NCBI RefSeq assembly: GCF_902726545.1
Contig: NZ_CACVAD010000020.1
Coordinates: forward strand, 1-64,000
Direction: 5' to 3'
Source: Yersinia artesiana
GTDB lineage: Bacteria; Pseudomonadota; Gammaproteobacteria; Enterobacterales; Enterobacteriaceae
DNA: 64,000 nt
In this document: positions 7,647 to 17,561 of the stretch, in pieces
Layout of the letters: each line of letters starts with the position of its first letter
Position numbering within the stretch: position 1 is the stretch's first letter
The notes under the pieces: model-generated
Databases searched by the model: none
What the model was told of the DNA's origin: nothing
Seen by the model: the letters and a program-made list of their open reading frames with translations, nothing else
Program-made: the position numbers and the translations under genes

Positions 7647-9341
7647 CTAAGCCGCGTTTTGCTCGCTAGTCTTAGCTTTAATCTGATCGTCACGCAGTTC
7701 CCTGCGCAAAATTTTGCCAACATTCGATTTTGGCAACTCGTCACGGAACTCTACTATTTTCGGTACTTTATACCCTGTTAGGTAGCGGCGGCAATGGGTT
7801 AGCAGCTCTTCCTGAGTCAATGAGGCATCTTTTTTTACGACAAACAATTTTACTGTCTCACCGGAAACCTCATTAGGCACCCCGACAGCGGCAGACTCCA
7901 GCACTTTCGCATGTAACGCCACCACATCTTCAATCTCGTTGGGGTAGACGTTAAAACCTGAAACCAGAATCATATCCTTTTTACGATCAACGATGCGCAA
8001 GAAGCCTTGTTCATCTAGCGTCGCAATATCACCTGTTGCCAGCCATCCGTCTTTTAATACTTCATCTGTTGCTTCAGGGCGTTGCCAATAGCCTAACATA
8101 ACTTGCGGCCCGCGCACCCACAGTTCGCCCGGTACCCCCATGGCAACATCATTGCCTTCATCATCCACTAACCGAACATCGGTGGAAGGCACGGGTAAAC
8201 CAATACTGCCACTGTAATGTTTCAAATCATAAGGATTACCAGTGACTAACGGCGAACACTCGGTCAAACCATAACCTTCCAGTAAATGTTTCCCGGTCAA
8301 TTTTTCCCATTTTTCGGCCACCGCTTTTTGTACGGGCATACCGCCCCCCACCGAAAGCCGTAATGTCGAGAAATCTAATTTGGTGAATTCTTCATTATTT
8401 AACAACGCATTAAATAACGTATTCACTCCCGTTATTGCCGTGAAGGGGTAGCGACTGAGCTCTTTCACCGTACCAGCAATATCACGCGGGTTGGTTATCA
8501 GTAAACTGCGCCCGCCCAACTCGATAAATAACAGGCAGTTCATGGTTAAAGCAAAGATATGATAGAGAGGCAGTGCCGTCACTACCAACTCGTGACCTGG
8601 CTGCAACAATGGCGCGTAAGCAGCCTTGGCCTGCTCCAGGTTTGATTGCATGTTACGGTGCGTTAACATGGCCCCTTTCGCCACGCCGGTAGTACCGCCG
8701 GTGTACTGCAAGAACGCCATATCGGTATTGATGACATCCGGCTTCACATACTGCATCCGCCGACCTTTCTGTAAGGCGGTGCGAAATGAAATGGCATCAG
8801 GTAAATAGTATTTTGGCACCAGGCGCTTGATATATTTCACCACAAAATTAACCAGAGTCCCTTTTGCGGTCGACAATTGGTCGCCCATCCGCGTCAAAAT
8901 GACGTGTTTGACCTGGGTCTTAAATACGATTTTTTCCAATGTATGAGCAAAGTTGGAAACAATAACGATGGCCGCAGCGCCACTATCATTAAGCTGGTGT
9001 TCTAATTCTCGCGGGGTGTACAAGGGGTTAACATTCACCACAACCATTCCGGCGCGCAGAATACCAAACAAAGCGATAGGATATTGCAGCAGGTTCGGCA
9101 TCATCAATGCAACACGGTCGCCTTTTTGTAACCCCAAGCCTTGCTGTAAATAGGCGGCGAAAGCACGGCTACGCTCTTCCAGCTTACGGAAGGTCATCAC
9201 CTCCCCCATATTGATGAACGCAGGTTGGTCCGCATAACGCAATGCGGCATTCTCAAACATTTCCACCAAAGAAGAATAGCGATCCGGGTCAATTTCTGCG
9301 GGGACATCTGCCGGATACCGCTTGAGCCATACTTTTTCCAA
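7647..9341 (-). CDS. fadD: long-chain fatty acid-CoA ligase FadD
   Basis: A 564-residue acyl-CoA synthetase that activates exogenous long-chain fatty acids with ATP and CoA at the inner membrane, feeding beta-oxidation. The P-loop-like motif [13 protein letters not shown] lies around residues 213-225, the second adenylation motif is [11 protein letters not shown], and the FACS signature region runs through [18 protein letters not shown] and [16 protein letters not shown]. The C-terminal domain ends with the conserved [14 protein letters not shown] lysine. The start is TTG (9339-9341), as in E. coli, behind AGGAG with a 7-base spacer. A FadR-like operator lies about 80 bases upstream. Confidence 0.97.
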   Translation of the reverse strand: MEKVWLKRYPADVPAEIDPDRYSSLVEMFENAALRYADQPAFINMGEVMTFRKLEERSRAFAAYLQQGLGLQKGDRVALMMPNLLQYPIALFGILRAGMVVVNVNPLYTPRELEHQLNDSGAAAIVIVSNFAHTLEKIVFKTQVKHVILTRMGDQLSTAKGTLVNFVVKYIKRLVPKYYLPDAISFRTALQKGRRMQYVKPDVINTDMAFLQYTGGTTGVAKGAMLTHRNMQSNLEQAKAAYAPLLQPGHELVVTALPLYHIFALTMNCLLFIELGGRSLLITNPRDIAGTVKELSRYPFTAITGVNTLFNALLNNEEFTKLDFSTLRLSVGGGMPVQKAVAEKWEKLTGKHLLEGYGLTECSPLVTGNPYDLKHYSGSIGLPVPSTDVRLVDDEGNDVAMGVPGELWVRGPQVMLGYWQRPEATDEVLKDGWLATGDIATLDEQGFLRIVDRKKDMILVSGFNVYPNEIEDVVALHAKVLESAAVGVPNEVSGETVKLFVVKKDASLTQEELLTHCRRYLTGYKVPKIVEFRDELPKSNVGKILRRELRDDQIKAKTSEQNAA

Positions 9342-9419
9342 GGTAGCACTCCTGAAATTATTATTAGTCGCCCAAATAGGGAGGCAAACTTATTTACACC
9401 AGAACTTTAACAATATTTT

Positions 9420-9436
9420 AACTCAGCTTACCAGTT
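9420..9436 (-). promoter_or_regulatory. candidate FadR operator upstream of fadD
   Basis: On the minus strand the 17-mer AACTGGTAAGCTGAGTT matches the FadR consensus AACTGGTCNGACCAGTT at 12 of 16 defined positions; the left half is perfect and the right half degenerate. It lies 79 bases before the fadD start, a plausible promoter position. E. coli fadD is FadR-repressed through two operators; I could place only this one with confidence. Confidence 0.5.
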
Positions 9437-9617
9437 TGCTTTTAAACAATTTTGAGGTTGGGATATACATCACTATTTTCTGGCGTTGAGATCATAGAAA
9501 TAATCAAGTTGAAAAATAAATCTCAGTAAAATCAACATACTATTTTAATTTAATAAAATTAAATAATATAAGCTTTTGATTATAAAATCTTTTATTAAAA
9601 TTCTGCATGTGATAGAT

Positions 9618-9645
9618 GCAAAAAGGGCGCTGAATTCAGCGCCCT
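9618..9645 (-). terminator. Rho-independent terminator of yeaY
   Basis: A perfect 24-base palindrome (9622-9645, arms AAGGGCGCTGAA and TTCAGCGCCCTT) is followed on the minus strand by TTTTT. It lies 37 bases beyond the yeaY stop. Confidence 0.85.
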
Positions 9646-9681
9646 TCTGTTAAATACACTTCCGCGCAGGTAACCGGCCCA

Positions 9682-10287
9682 CTACTCCGTAACGATAGTT
9701 TGTATCGGTGCTGGCCCCGGATTGTACCAACCGCCCCACCCAGGCCCCCACATGCCAGGGTTACGATAACCCCAAGGCCCCATGGTTGGCGGCATCAATA
9801 CTTGTTGTTCAAGGTGCCAACGCTTATAACCCGTAACATTCATCACCACGAAGTCATAAGGGGTCATGCCGATTTTACCCGCTTCAACACCGGTAATCGG
9901 CCCGACAACAGTGACAAGATGCCCACGGAAATCGACCGGTTCCAGGAAACCATTCACATAAGCAATAACACGCCCTTGTGAAGGTTCACCCAAAATAGGT
10001 CTGGCTCCGGAATCTAACGGTACGCTAGCAATTTCAAGCCGGGTACGTCGAGCCTCGTTGGTCACATTAATAACCGTTCCACCAAAGCGCGCTTCCTGAC
10101 CGATAAATACTTTCGGATCGGTTCGAACCAAATTAAGGTTTTGCTGTGGTGTCGCAGTTGTTCCCTGAATCGCTGGCGGGATCGTGACACAACCGGAAAG
10201 TAGCAAAACGCCTAATCCTAGCCAACCATACATCCATTTATGGCTTCTGTTCCTGGTAGGTTGAGTTGTTGACGTTATTATCGCCAT
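9682..10287 (-). CDS. yeaY: Slp/YeaY family outer membrane lipoprotein
   Basis: A 201-residue lipoprotein of the Slp family. The signal sequence ends in the lipobox LLSGC (Cys32), giving a short basic N-terminus of about 18 residues before the hydrophobic core. The family core is clear in [33 protein letters not shown] and [15 protein letters not shown]. The tail is rich in Gly, Pro and Trp ([19 protein letters not shown]) before the conserved end TIVTE. The cellular role is unknown; related Slp is a starvation-inducible outer membrane lipoprotein. It lies between tsaB and fadD as in E. coli. Confidence 0.92.
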   Translation of the reverse strand: MAIITSTTQPTRNRSHKWMYGWLGLGVLLLSGCVTIPPAIQGTTATPQQNLNLVRTDPKVFIGQEARFGGTVINVTNEARRTRLEIASVPLDSGARPILGEPSQGRVIAYVNGFLEPVDFRGHLVTVVGPITGVEAGKIGMTPYDFVVMNVTGYKRWHLEQQVLMPPTMGPWGYRNPGMWGPGWGGWYNPGPAPIQTIVTE

Positions 10288-10393
10288 AACCTGAGGCTCC
10301 TTATCATATCTCTATCTTGGTATTTTAGACTCTAAACAGCATGACAAGTTGCTATCTTCTTAATTCTTCAAATTACAGCAGCAACGCCAGGTT

Positions 10394-11092
10394 CTAGCGA
10401 CCAGGAAGTTTTTTCCAGGTCACTTCATTGCGCAGATACACCGGCTCGGCATTCTCCACATTGACAACCTGCCCATTCGCCCATGATGATAATGCCAGCG
10501 GCAACATATCTTCGGCATGGGGCAAGGTGATTTCACCGTCAACCAGCACTACACTGCTGCCGCTAATCAGATCAGGATAAGTCTGCCAGCCCGTCCCCAC
10601 CGTTGACCAAGTGCCACTCAATGATTGCGCGTGCTCCAGCGCTTGTGCCGGTGTCATCACCGCTTCACTCGCGTCGCCAAGCCACAGCCCTGCGTCGTTG
10701 CGCTCAAATTCGCCCCAATAAACTTCGCCCATCCGCGCATCTATCGCCGCTAAAACGCGAGATGCCCCTGTCAGGCGAAACGCCCCCTGAGCCATGGTTT
10801 GCAAGGTAGAAACACCGATCATTGGCAAATCAGCGCCCAATGCCAGCCCTTGGCCAATGCCGATGCCAATTCTTACACCGGTAAAGCTGCCGGGGCCACG
10901 ACCAAAGGCCAGTGCATCGAGTTGTTGCAGTGATAGGCCCGACTCAGCCAACACTTGCTGCACCATCGGTAAAATTCGTTGAGTATGTTCTCGTGGGCAA
11001 AGCTCAAATAAAGCCTGAACCTCACCGTTGTTCCAGAGTGCGACAGAACAAGCTTCTGTTGCGGTATCGATCGCTAAAATTCGCGTGGACAT
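10394..11092 (-). CDS. tsaB: tRNA threonylcarbamoyladenosine biosynthesis protein TsaB
   Basis: A 232-residue protein of the ASKHA fold that forms the TsaB-TsaD-TsaE complex making the universal t6A37 modification of ANN-decoding tRNAs; TsaB itself is a non-catalytic partner of TsaD. Family marks are the start [30 protein letters not shown], and [14 protein letters not shown] chose the ATG at 11092 because it matches the E. coli start; a longer frame reaching 11170 would overlap yoaA and carry an unconserved leader. It lies 74 bases downstream of yoaA. Confidence 0.95.
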   Translation of the reverse strand: MSTRILAIDTATEACSVALWNNGEVQALFELCPREHTQRILPMVQQVLAESGLSLQQLDALAFGRGPGSFTGVRIGIGIGQGLALGADLPMIGVSTLQTMAQGAFRLTGASRVLAAIDARMGEVYWGEFERNDAGLWLGDASEAVMTPAQALEHAQSLSGTWSTVGTGWQTYPDLISGSSVVLVDGEITLPHAEDMLPLALSSWANGQVVNVENAEPVYLRNEVTWKKLPGR

Positions 11093-11166
11093 GCCAACCT
11101 CGGCAGGAAAAGAAGATGAATTCAACACAGGGCGCGCATGATAGCACACCCCTCCTCGCTTTTCCC

Positions 11167-13071
11167 TCAATCGCGCTGCTTGAGAAAAGCGATAGCTTTC
11201 GCTAAATCACGGGTACGGGGCGCGGGGGGCAAACTATTAAGGAACATCGCGCCATAAGGGCGCATCACCAAACGGTTATCACAGATGACTAACACGCCGC
11301 GATCATCAATATCACGAATCAAACGCCCGACACCTTGCTTGAGCGTAATAACGGCATCGGGTAATTGCACATCATTGAACGGGTCGCCGCCACGCAGGCG
11401 GCAATCTTCAATGCGCGCTTTCAACAAAGGGTCATCCGGTGAGGTAAACGGCAGTTTGTCGATGATAACGCAAGATAAAGCATCACCCCGCACATCCACC
11501 CCTTCCCAAAAGCTGCTGGTCGCCACCAACAGCGCATTGCCCGCCGCCACAAATTGCGCCAGAAGCTGCCCTTTGCTGGTTTCCCCTTGCACCAATACCG
11601 GTAACGTCATGCTGGCGCGGAACTCTTCCGCCAGCCCGCGCATCATCTGGTGCGAGGTACACAGGAAGAAACAGCGCCCTTTATTGGCATCAATCAACGG
11701 CTTTAGCATCACGGCCAGTTTACGCGCCGCCCCCGGCTCATTGGCGGAAGGCAGATTGCGTGGCACGCACAGCAATGCTTGATTGGCGTAATCAAACGGG
11801 CTAGGCAGCAACAGTGTCCTGGCATTGGTCAGCCCCAGTCGGGAGGTGAAATGCTCCAACTGATCATTCACCGACAGTGTGGCTGAGGTGAAAATCCAGG
11901 TGCCGGGTTTTTCTTCGATTAACTCGCGAAAGCGGTCAGAAACTGAGAGTGGCGTGAGCGCCAGAACAAAATGCCGTGAGTTACATTCATACCAATAGCT
12001 GTAACCGGGCATGGAGACATCTTTTAATCGTTTCAGGCGGTTGCGATACACCGTAGCGCGTTCAAAGGCCGCATCCAGCATGGCGCTACGCCCCAAAGAA
12101 AGCTTCATAACGTCGTAACACAGCTCCAGCGCATCATCGAGCAACAGCAACGCCCGCTGAATGGCAGGTTGCTCCATCACATCGCGCAGATTACCGCGAT
12201 AACCTGGATCCCCCAACACCAAACGAAAATCTTGTGTACTTTGTGTCAGGCGGTCGGCACTTTTTTGTAATTGCGCTGAGTCACGCACCTCAGTGCGATA
12301 GGCAATAATAATATCTTTTGCCAAATCCATTAGCTGCCTACTGGTCAGTTGCTGACCAAAATATTGACTGGCAATATCAGGTATCTGATGGGCTTCATCG
12401 AAAATCATCACGTCGGCAGTGGGGATAAGTTCTGCAAACCCGCTCTCTTTCACCACCATATCCGCCAGAAACAAATGGTGGTTCACCACTACCACGTCAG
12501 CATCCATCGCCCGACGGCGCGCTTTGACCACAAAACAATCTTTGTACAGCGGGCAATCGCTGCCCAGACAGTTATCATTGGTGCTGGTGACTAACGGCCA
12601 GACAAAGCTGTCTTCTGCCACTTCACCACAGGTACTGATATCACCGTCAACGGTTTCCGCCGACCAACCGCGCAGTCGAACTAAATCCACTAAAGTTTCA
12701 CTGGCAAGTTCGCCACCCGCCAGAGATTGCTGTTCCAGTCGCTCCAGACACAGGTAGTTCGAACGGCCTTTGAGTAACGCCAACTTTCCTTTGTATTTTA
12801 GGGCCGTCGCGACCGTGGGCAGATCGCGGGAATAGAGTTGATCCTGTAATGCTTTGGAGCCAGTGGAGATAATAACTTTGCAATCAGCCCGTAAGGCGGG
12901 TGCCAAATAAGCAAATGTTTTCCCCGTACCAGTACCGGCCTCCACCACCAATTGTTGTTTGGCATCAATAGATTCACTGATTGCCGCAGCCATCTGGCGC
13001 TGGGACTCACGGGGATTAAAACCTGTAATGGCCTGTGCTAATGCACCATCTGTTGCAAAATCGTCTGTCAC
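11167..13071 (-). CDS. yoaA: DinG-family DNA helicase YoaA
   Basis: A 634-residue XPD/DinG-type superfamily 2 helicase with an iron-sulfur domain. In E. coli YoaA pairs with the polymerase III subunit HolC (chi) to aid repair of stalled forks. Walker A is GTGTGKT (residues 46-52), the iron-sulfur cysteines lie in [24 protein letters not shown], the DEAH box is DEAHQIPD, and later helicase motifs appear in [19 protein letters not shown] and QGVGRLIRD. It is leftward and leads toward tsaB; yoaB diverges from it. I found no LexA box in the 128-base gap to yoaB. Confidence 0.95.
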   Translation of the reverse strand: MTDDFATDGALAQAITGFNPRESQRQMAAAISESIDAKQQLVVEAGTGTGKTFAYLAPALRADCKVIISTGSKALQDQLYSRDLPTVATALKYKGKLALLKGRSNYLCLERLEQQSLAGGELASETLVDLVRLRGWSAETVDGDISTCGEVAEDSFVWPLVTSTNDNCLGSDCPLYKDCFVVKARRRAMDADVVVVNHHLFLADMVVKESGFAELIPTADVMIFDEAHQIPDIASQYFGQQLTSRQLMDLAKDIIIAYRTEVRDSAQLQKSADRLTQSTQDFRLVLGDPGYRGNLRDVMEQPAIQRALLLLDDALELCYDVMKLSLGRSAMLDAAFERATVYRNRLKRLKDVSMPGYSYWYECNSRHFVLALTPLSVSDRFRELIEEKPGTWIFTSATLSVNDQLEHFTSRLGLTNARTLLLPSPFDYANQALLCVPRNLPSANEPGAARKLAVMLKPLIDANKGRCFFLCTSHQMMRGLAEEFRASMTLPVLVQGETSKGQLLAQFVAAGNALLVATSSFWEGVDVRGDALSCVIIDKLPFTSPDDPLLKARIEDCRLRGGDPFNDVQLPDAVITLKQGVGRLIRDIDDRGVLVICDNRLVMRPYGAMFLNSLPPAPRTRDLAKAIAFLKQRD

Positions 13072-13199
13072 GCTGTCTCTTCCGGGCGAAATCAGCGGTG
13101 ATTATGCCAAGCCTAACGCCTCACGACCACACATTCTCGCGGCGAGCTATGCTACTCTAATGCGATAACTGACATTCACATTCACACAAGGGAGTGAAA

Positions 13200-13544
13200 A
13201 TGAGTATTGAGCGCATTAATCCAGAAAAACGTTGGTCAGACGCAGTGGTATTTAACAACACTATCTATTACACCAGCGTACCGGAAAATTTGGATGCAGA
13301 TGCTACGGCGCAGACGGCAAACACCCTGGCTGCGATTGATATGATATTGAATCAGCTCGGCTCAGATAAAAGCCGTATTTTGGATGCCACCATTTTTCTG
13401 GCTGATAAGGCCGACTTCGCGGCGATGAATGCAGCATGGGATGCCTGGGTGGTTGATGGCAGTGCGCCGGTCCGCTGTACCGTAGAAGCCAAGCTGATGA
13501 ATCCAAAGTATAAAGTTGAAATCAAAATTATTGCGGCTATTTGA
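13200..13544 (+). CDS. yoaB: RidA/YjgF family protein YoaB
   Basis: A 114-residue member of the RidA superfamily, whose best-known members hydrolyse reactive enamine/imine intermediates from PLP enzymes. It has the family core YYTSVPENLDADATAQT and LDATIFLADKADFAAMN, and the arginine in APVRCTVEA that in active RidA proteins binds the substrate carboxylate. The start is the ATG at 13200, behind GGGAGTG; a GTG at 13194 is in frame but sits inside the ribosome site. It is divergent from yoaA and convergent with mdtI. Confidence 0.93.
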   Translation: MSIERINPEKRWSDAVVFNNTIYYTSVPENLDADATAQTANTLAAIDMILNQLGSDKSRILDATIFLADKADFAAMNAAWDAWVVDGSAPVRCTVEAKLMNPKYKVEIKIIAAI

Positions 13545-13594
13545 TTAGCAGCCAAATTTCCTTGGCTTGTCTCAGACTAATCACAACGTGAATA

Positions 13595-13666
13595 GGCGGG
13601 GAAATGTGCCGAATGGGTCGTAGCGGCGTAAGCCGCCGGAGCGCCCATCGGCGCAGTCGCCCCGCC
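13595..13666. repeat. 72-bp GC-rich imperfect palindrome between convergent genes
   Basis: Outer arms GGCGGGG (13595-13601) and CCCCGCC (13660-13666), middle arms GCCGA and TCGGC, and an inner hairpin GCGGC-GTAA-GCCGC (13623-13636) nest around one centre. The GC content is well above the surrounding DNA. It may act as a bidirectional terminator for yoaB and mdtI or be a dispersed palindromic repeat. Confidence 0.6.
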
Positions 13667-13676
13667 AGACTCCAGA

Positions 13677-14006
13677 TTAGGATAGCTTTATCATTACCAT
13701 GCCAGCCAGCAACAAGGTCAAGCCGATCCAGCCTTTATAGTTCAGGCGCTGATTAAATAAGATCCAACCGGCTGCTACAGTGGCGGCGATACCGAACCCG
13801 CCCCATAAAGCATAAGCCACTGACAACTCAATACCTTTTACTGCCTGTGCCAACGCACTGAATGCCCCTAACACTGACAGCAGCGATAATATGCCCAGCC
13901 ACACGCGGCGAAAACCATCTGACATTTTCAGCAAGATATTGGCGATGATTTCCAGAACGACAGCTAAAAGCAGAAACGCGATATGGTAAAACTCAAGCTG
14001 TTGCAT
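13677..14006 (-). CDS. mdtI: spermidine export protein MdtI (SMR family)
   Basis: A 109-residue small multidrug resistance subunit with four membrane helices. In E. coli MdtI and MdtJ together export spermidine. The conserved membrane glutamate lies in [12 protein letters not shown], and the segments DGFRR and [19 protein letters not shown] are near-identical to E. coli MdtI. The ATG at 14006 matches the family start; an ATG three codons upstream also exists. Its 5' end overlaps the last 14 bases of mdtJ, so the two are translated together. Confidence 0.95.
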   Translation of the reverse strand: MQQLEFYHIAFLLLAVVLEIIANILLKMSDGFRRVWLGILSLLSVLGAFSALAQAVKGIELSVAYALWGGFGIAATVAAGWILFNQRLNYKGWIGLTLLLAGMVMIKLS

Positions 14007-14370
14007 GATTATCACCTGAGTTTCTGCTTTGACTGTTTGCTTTCTTCGGCTTACGAGTCCCTGATTTCACTAACATTATGCCACCGACCAGGGTGACTAA
14101 ACCGGCAATTTTCAGTGGCGATAAGCTTTCATCAAACCACAACACACTGAAGACTGTAATAATCAGGATACCAATCCCTTCCCACAGAGCATAGGCCACA
14201 CCTAAGGCCACTTTCTTCACTGCCAGCGCCAGCATGATATATGAGCCAGTTATCATAAAATACATCACGATATGCCCGGTCATCTCACCACTGATACTGG
14301 CGTATTTCATTGATAACGTGCCGATAATTTCAGCAACAATCGCTAAACCTAAAAATATCCAATAAATCAT
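13993..14370 (-). CDS. mdtJ: spermidine export protein MdtJ (SMR family)
   Basis: A 125-residue four-helix partner of MdtI. Key marks are [15 protein letters not shown] with the membrane glutamate, [19 protein letters not shown], and the loop [10 protein letters not shown]; a basic C-terminal tail follows SGTRKPKK. Two adjacent ATG codons (14373 and 14370) follow GTTAGGAGAAGA; I chose 14370, which gives the common MIYWIF start and a 7-base spacer. An interrupted inverted repeat CTATTC-N5-GAATAG at 14439-14455, 69 bases upstream, could be an operator. Confidence 0.94.
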   Translation of the reverse strand: MIYWIFLGLAIVAEIIGTLSMKYASISGEMTGHIVMYFMITGSYIMLALAVKKVALGVAYALWEGIGILIITVFSVLWFDESLSPLKIAGLVTLVGGIMLVKSGTRKPKKANSQSRNSGDNHATA

Positions 14371-14909
14371 CATTCTTCTCCTAACACGCATAAACGCACG
14401 CTAAGGTCTATTTGTTACGGTTATCCTCACTCGGCACCCTATTCACAGGGAATAGACGTGCGCAGGCCGTAAGAAATAGAAACTCACTTGGCGTATAAAT
14501 TTGGTTAACTACGGAAGAAGAACGACGCTACAGCTCGCTGCACCAGTGATGCTCACTGGCCAGAATGGCGGACAGGAAGAGTTGACAGGTAGAAGGTTTG
14601 AAAGTAATTCCATTAATTTTCATCATAATATATCTCTTTTTTTTAGCCACACGCGGTTTAGCTACATTCTTGTATGCAAAACTTAGTGTGATACGCCTAA
14701 AACCCTCATCAAATTGGAATAATTAACTGCTGTATTTTTACCACAGTCAATTTTATAAAGCAAACCATCAATTTGGTAAATAGTTTATAAAAAGAGATTA
14801 TAAAATAATAAGTTAGTGATTCCAAAAAAACAAAACCCCTGCATCGCAGAGGTTTTATCATTGGCAACGAATGCCTGTATCTCCCATCAGTTCAGGAGGT
14901 TAGAGCAAC
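14371..14909. other. intergenic region between eda and mdtJ
   Basis: This gap of about 540 bases holds the mdtJ ribosome site, the dyad CTATTC-N5-GAATAG at 14439-14455, a long AT-rich stretch (14600-14830) with no coding signal, and the eda terminator at 14825-14857. A 61-codon rightward frame at 14501 has no homology that I recognise and I do not call it. Confidence 0.5.
14825..14857 (-). terminator. Rho-independent terminator of eda
   Basis: On the minus strand the stem AAAACCTCTGC / GCAGGGGTTTT is followed by GTTTTTTT. It lies about 55 bases after the eda stop. Confidence 0.85.
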
Positions 14910-15551
14910 TTATGCGCTAGCACCGGCAACAGCTTGTTTGGCTAATTCAGTAATGCGAGCGTAGTCACCTTTTTCCAAGGCATCAGCAGGAACTAACCAT
15001 GACCCGCCGATACACAACACGCTTTTCAGCGCCAGGTAATCACGATAGTTATTCGGTGTGATACCGCCAGTTGGACAGAAACGCACTTGAGAGAATGGGC
15101 CGCCAATGGCTTGCAAGGCTTTCACGCCGCCGTTAGCTTCTGCCGGGAAGAATTTAAACTCACGCAGGCCATAACTCATGCCCAGCATCAGTTCTGAAAC
15201 CGTGCTGATCCCTGGGATCAACGGTATAGAGCCTTCAGTCGCTGCTTTGAGAAGTTCATCTGTCAACCCCGGGCTAATAGCAAATTGAGCACCAGCCTCA
15301 ACCACGTCAGCCAATTGCTGCGGATTAAGAACAGTCCCCGCGCCAACTATCGCTTCAGGCACTTCTTTAGCAATGGCGCGGATAGCCTCAACAGCACAAG
15401 GGGTGCGCAACGTCACTTCCAGCACCCGAACACCACCAGCCACCAGGGCTTTTGCTAATGGTACCGCTTGCTCGAGCTTATTAATCACGATCACCGGGAC
15501 AACCGGGCCTGCGGTCATGATTTGTTCTGCGCTCGTTTTCCAGCTTTTCAT
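14910..15551 (-). CDS. eda: KDPG/KHG aldolase Eda
   Basis: A 213-residue class I aldolase that splits 2-keto-3-deoxy-6-phosphogluconate into pyruvate and glyceraldehyde-3-phosphate, serving the Entner-Doudoroff pathway and hexuronate breakdown. The Schiff-base lysine is in REFKFFPAE, with the active-site glutamate in [10 protein letters not shown] and the phosphate-binding GGITPNNY. Length equals E. coli Eda (213). In E. coli edd sits between zwf and eda; here no edd is present in the 173-base zwf-eda gap, so the enzyme may mainly serve hexuronate catabolism unless edd is elsewhere. Confidence 0.96.
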   Translation of the reverse strand: MKSWKTSAEQIMTAGPVVPVIVINKLEQAVPLAKALVAGGVRVLEVTLRTPCAVEAIRAIAKEVPEAIVGAGTVLNPQQLADVVEAGAQFAISPGLTDELLKAATEGSIPLIPGISTVSELMLGMSYGLREFKFFPAEANGGVKALQAIGGPFSQVRFCPTGGITPNNYRDYLALKSVLCIGGSWLVPADALEKGDYARITELAKQAVAGASA

Positions 15552-15612
15552 CAGTTGTTATCTCCACTTATGCCGATTGGCATGTACTCACCCGAAGGTG
15601 TTAGTTGAAATA

Positions 15613-15650
15613 TGGCAGGCAGAACATGCATTCCGGCTTTCTGCCTGCCA
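15613..15650 (-). repeat. inverted repeat between zwf and eda
   Basis: Perfect 11-bp arms TGGCAGGCAGA and TCTGCCTGCCA enclose a 16-base loop. It could attenuate zwf transcription before eda, but there is no T-run after it on the minus strand. Confidence 0.45.
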
Positions 15651-15724
15651 TAAAGAATCACAATGCGAGCCGGCTAACGACTCTTTATTATTAATTATTT
15701 AGGCTATAGTCATAACCTAAATAT

Positions 15725-17209
15725 TTATTCGAACTCATTCCATGAACGACCATCACGAGTGATCATGGCAACAGACGCCACTGGCCCCCATGTCCCGGAT
15801 TGGTAAGGCTTAGGAGCCTCATTATCAGCAGCCCATGCATCCATGATGGAATCGACCCACTTCCAGGCTTCTTCTACCTCGTCACGGCGCACAAACAGTG
15901 CCTGAATACCGCGCATCGTCTCCAACAGCAGCCGTTCGTAAGCATCAGCCATATGCTGTTCGTTAAATGTTTTAGTAAAGCTAAGGTCAAGTTTGGTGGT
16001 TTGTAAGCGGTGCTTGTGCTCCAGACCTGGCACTTTATTCAGCACTTCAATTTCGATGCCTTCATCCGGTTGCAGACGAATGGTCAGCTTATTTTGTGGC
16101 AGTTGCTGATAAGATTCACGGAACAGGTTCAGCGCAGGGTTTTTAAAGTACACCACCACTTCAGAACATTTGGTCGGCAGGCGTTTACCGGTTCTCAGAT
16201 AGAACGGCACACCGGCCCAGCGCCAGTCATCAATATCGACACGAATAGACACGAACGTCTCGGTATTGCTGCTCTTATTAGCGCCCTCTTCTTCCAGATA
16301 GCCCGGCACTTTATTACCTTGCACAAATCCAGCGGTATACTGACCACGCACCGTGGTTTCGCGCACATTGGTGTGATCGATACGGCGCAAAGAGCGCAGC
16401 ACTTTCACTTTTTCATCACGGATACGGTCAGTGCTCAAATCGGCTGGCGGTGACATGGCAATCATGGTCAGAATTTGCAGCAAATGGTTTTGAATCATGT
16501 CGCGCATTTGGCCGGCCTGATCAAAATAGCCCCAACGCCCTTCAATCCCCACTTCCTCAGCGACAGTTATCTGCACATGGTCAATCGTGCGGTTATCCCA
16601 GTTTGACGCAAACAGCGAGTTGGCAAAACGCAGAGCCAACAGATTCAATACTGTCTCTTTACCTAAATAATGGTCAATACGGTAAACCTGACACTCGTTG
16701 AAGTATTCGGCAACCTGATCGTTAATCACCCTTGAGGAGGCTAAATCTTTCCCCAGTGGTTTTTCCATTACCACCCGCGCTGGCTCTTTATTCAGCCCTG
16801 CCTCGCCCAAGCCTTTGCAGATTGCACCAAAAGTATTAGGTGGCATAGCAAAGTAATTGATCGTTATGCGGTTTTTTTGATCCAACATTTTGCCCAATTT
16901 GGCAAAGTGTTTGCTGTCATTAACATCTAAATTACAGAAGTCGAGACGAGAACTGAGTTTTTGCCACAATTCATCATCCAGCTTCTCTTTCATAAAGGTA
17001 TCGAGGGCTTCCTTTACCACGGCTGTGTACGCGTCTTTATCCCAATCGGCACGGCCTACGCCGATAATCCGAGTTTCAGGGTGGATGTGACCCGCTTTCT
17101 CTAATTGGTAAAGGGAAGGCAACAGTTTCCGGCGAGCCAAGTCTCCCTTAGCGCCGAAAATCACCAGATCACACGCCTGGGCTGCCTGGGCTGTATTAGT
17201 TACCGCCAT
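15725..17209 (-). CDS. zwf: glucose-6-phosphate 1-dehydrogenase
   Basis: A 494-residue cytosolic enzyme oxidising glucose-6-phosphate to 6-phosphogluconolactone with NADP, the entry to the oxidative pentose phosphate route. The nucleotide-binding fingerprint is FGAKGDLARRKLLPSL near residue 17, and the substrate motif RIDHYLGKE contains the catalytic histidine and lysine. The start at 17209 follows GAGGAG and gives the conserved MAVTNTAQ; an in-frame codon at 17314 would add a leader with no counterpart. A HexR-type box lies 25 bases upstream, and hexR diverges from it, as in E. coli. Confidence 0.97.
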   Translation of the reverse strand: MAVTNTAQAAQACDLVIFGAKGDLARRKLLPSLYQLEKAGHIHPETRIIGVGRADWDKDAYTAVVKEALDTFMKEKLDDELWQKLSSRLDFCNLDVNDSKHFAKLGKMLDQKNRITINYFAMPPNTFGAICKGLGEAGLNKEPARVVMEKPLGKDLASSRVINDQVAEYFNECQVYRIDHYLGKETVLNLLALRFANSLFASNWDNRTIDHVQITVAEEVGIEGRWGYFDQAGQMRDMIQNHLLQILTMIAMSPPADLSTDRIRDEKVKVLRSLRRIDHTNVRETTVRGQYTAGFVQGNKVPGYLEEEGANKSSNTETFVSIRVDIDDWRWAGVPFYLRTGKRLPTKCSEVVVYFKNPALNLFRESYQQLPQNKLTIRLQPDEGIEIEVLNKVPGLEHKHRLQTTKLDLSFTKTFNEQHMADAYERLLLETMRGIQALFVRRDEVEEAWKWVDSIMDAWAADNEAPKPYQSGTWGPVASVAMITRDGRSWNEFE

Positions 17210-17561
17210 GTTATTCTCCTCGTTGCAGGATATTTGTAATTTTCTTACATTACTAATGTACTCTCTTTGACTATAGCCAGTAAACCCAGATAAAAGTGGG
17301 TCAAAAAAGGTCAAAAAACACGCGATAGAGTGGCAAGCCGCGTCAAATCAGGCGGTGCAACTTTAAAATGTAATTTTATGACGTTTCTGACAACCATTTA
17401 CCATTATGAAAATTAGACACAGGTCATATTCTGGTGAAAAAGAGTCACTTCTTACCAGATGCCTCTGCCAACGGGTCCCAGCTCGTAGTATATTTTCATT
17501 AAACCGGCATAGATTTCTCCTTTAAATGAAATCGGTAAAACCCATGGGTGATTCTCGATAT
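17210..17561. other. zwf-hexR divergent intergenic region
   Basis: The 352-base gap holds promoters for both genes. It contains the HexR-type box (17235-17249), a weaker HexR half-site (17369-17383), and an in-frame upstream ATG for hexR at 17526. No other gene is visible. Confidence 0.6.
17235..17249. promoter_or_regulatory. HexR-type operator upstream of zwf
   Basis: TGTAATTTTCTTACA matches the HexR palindrome TGTAATTAAATTACA except for the three central positions. It lies 25 bases before the zwf start and near the divergent hexR gene. A second, weaker half-match, TGTAATTTTATGACG, is at 17369-17383. HexR is known to control sugar-acid catabolism genes including zwf in related gamma-proteobacteria. 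Confidence 0.7.

Larger units (their letters stand above)
9342..9681. other. yeaY-fadD intergenic region
   Basis: A 340-base AT-rich gap between yeaY and fadD. It contains the fadD ribosome site, the candidate FadR operator at 9420-9436, a very AT-rich tract at about 9520-9605 and the yeaY terminator at 9618-9645. No gene is visible. Confidence 0.6.

Noticed and set aside
9390-9410. second FadR operator before fadD
   Set aside because: ACACCAGAACTT resembles only one half-site; the match is too weak to call.
14501-14686. 61-codon rightward frame in the eda-mdtJ gap
   Set aside because: Its second half is AT-rich spacer translation with no ribosome site or family resemblance.
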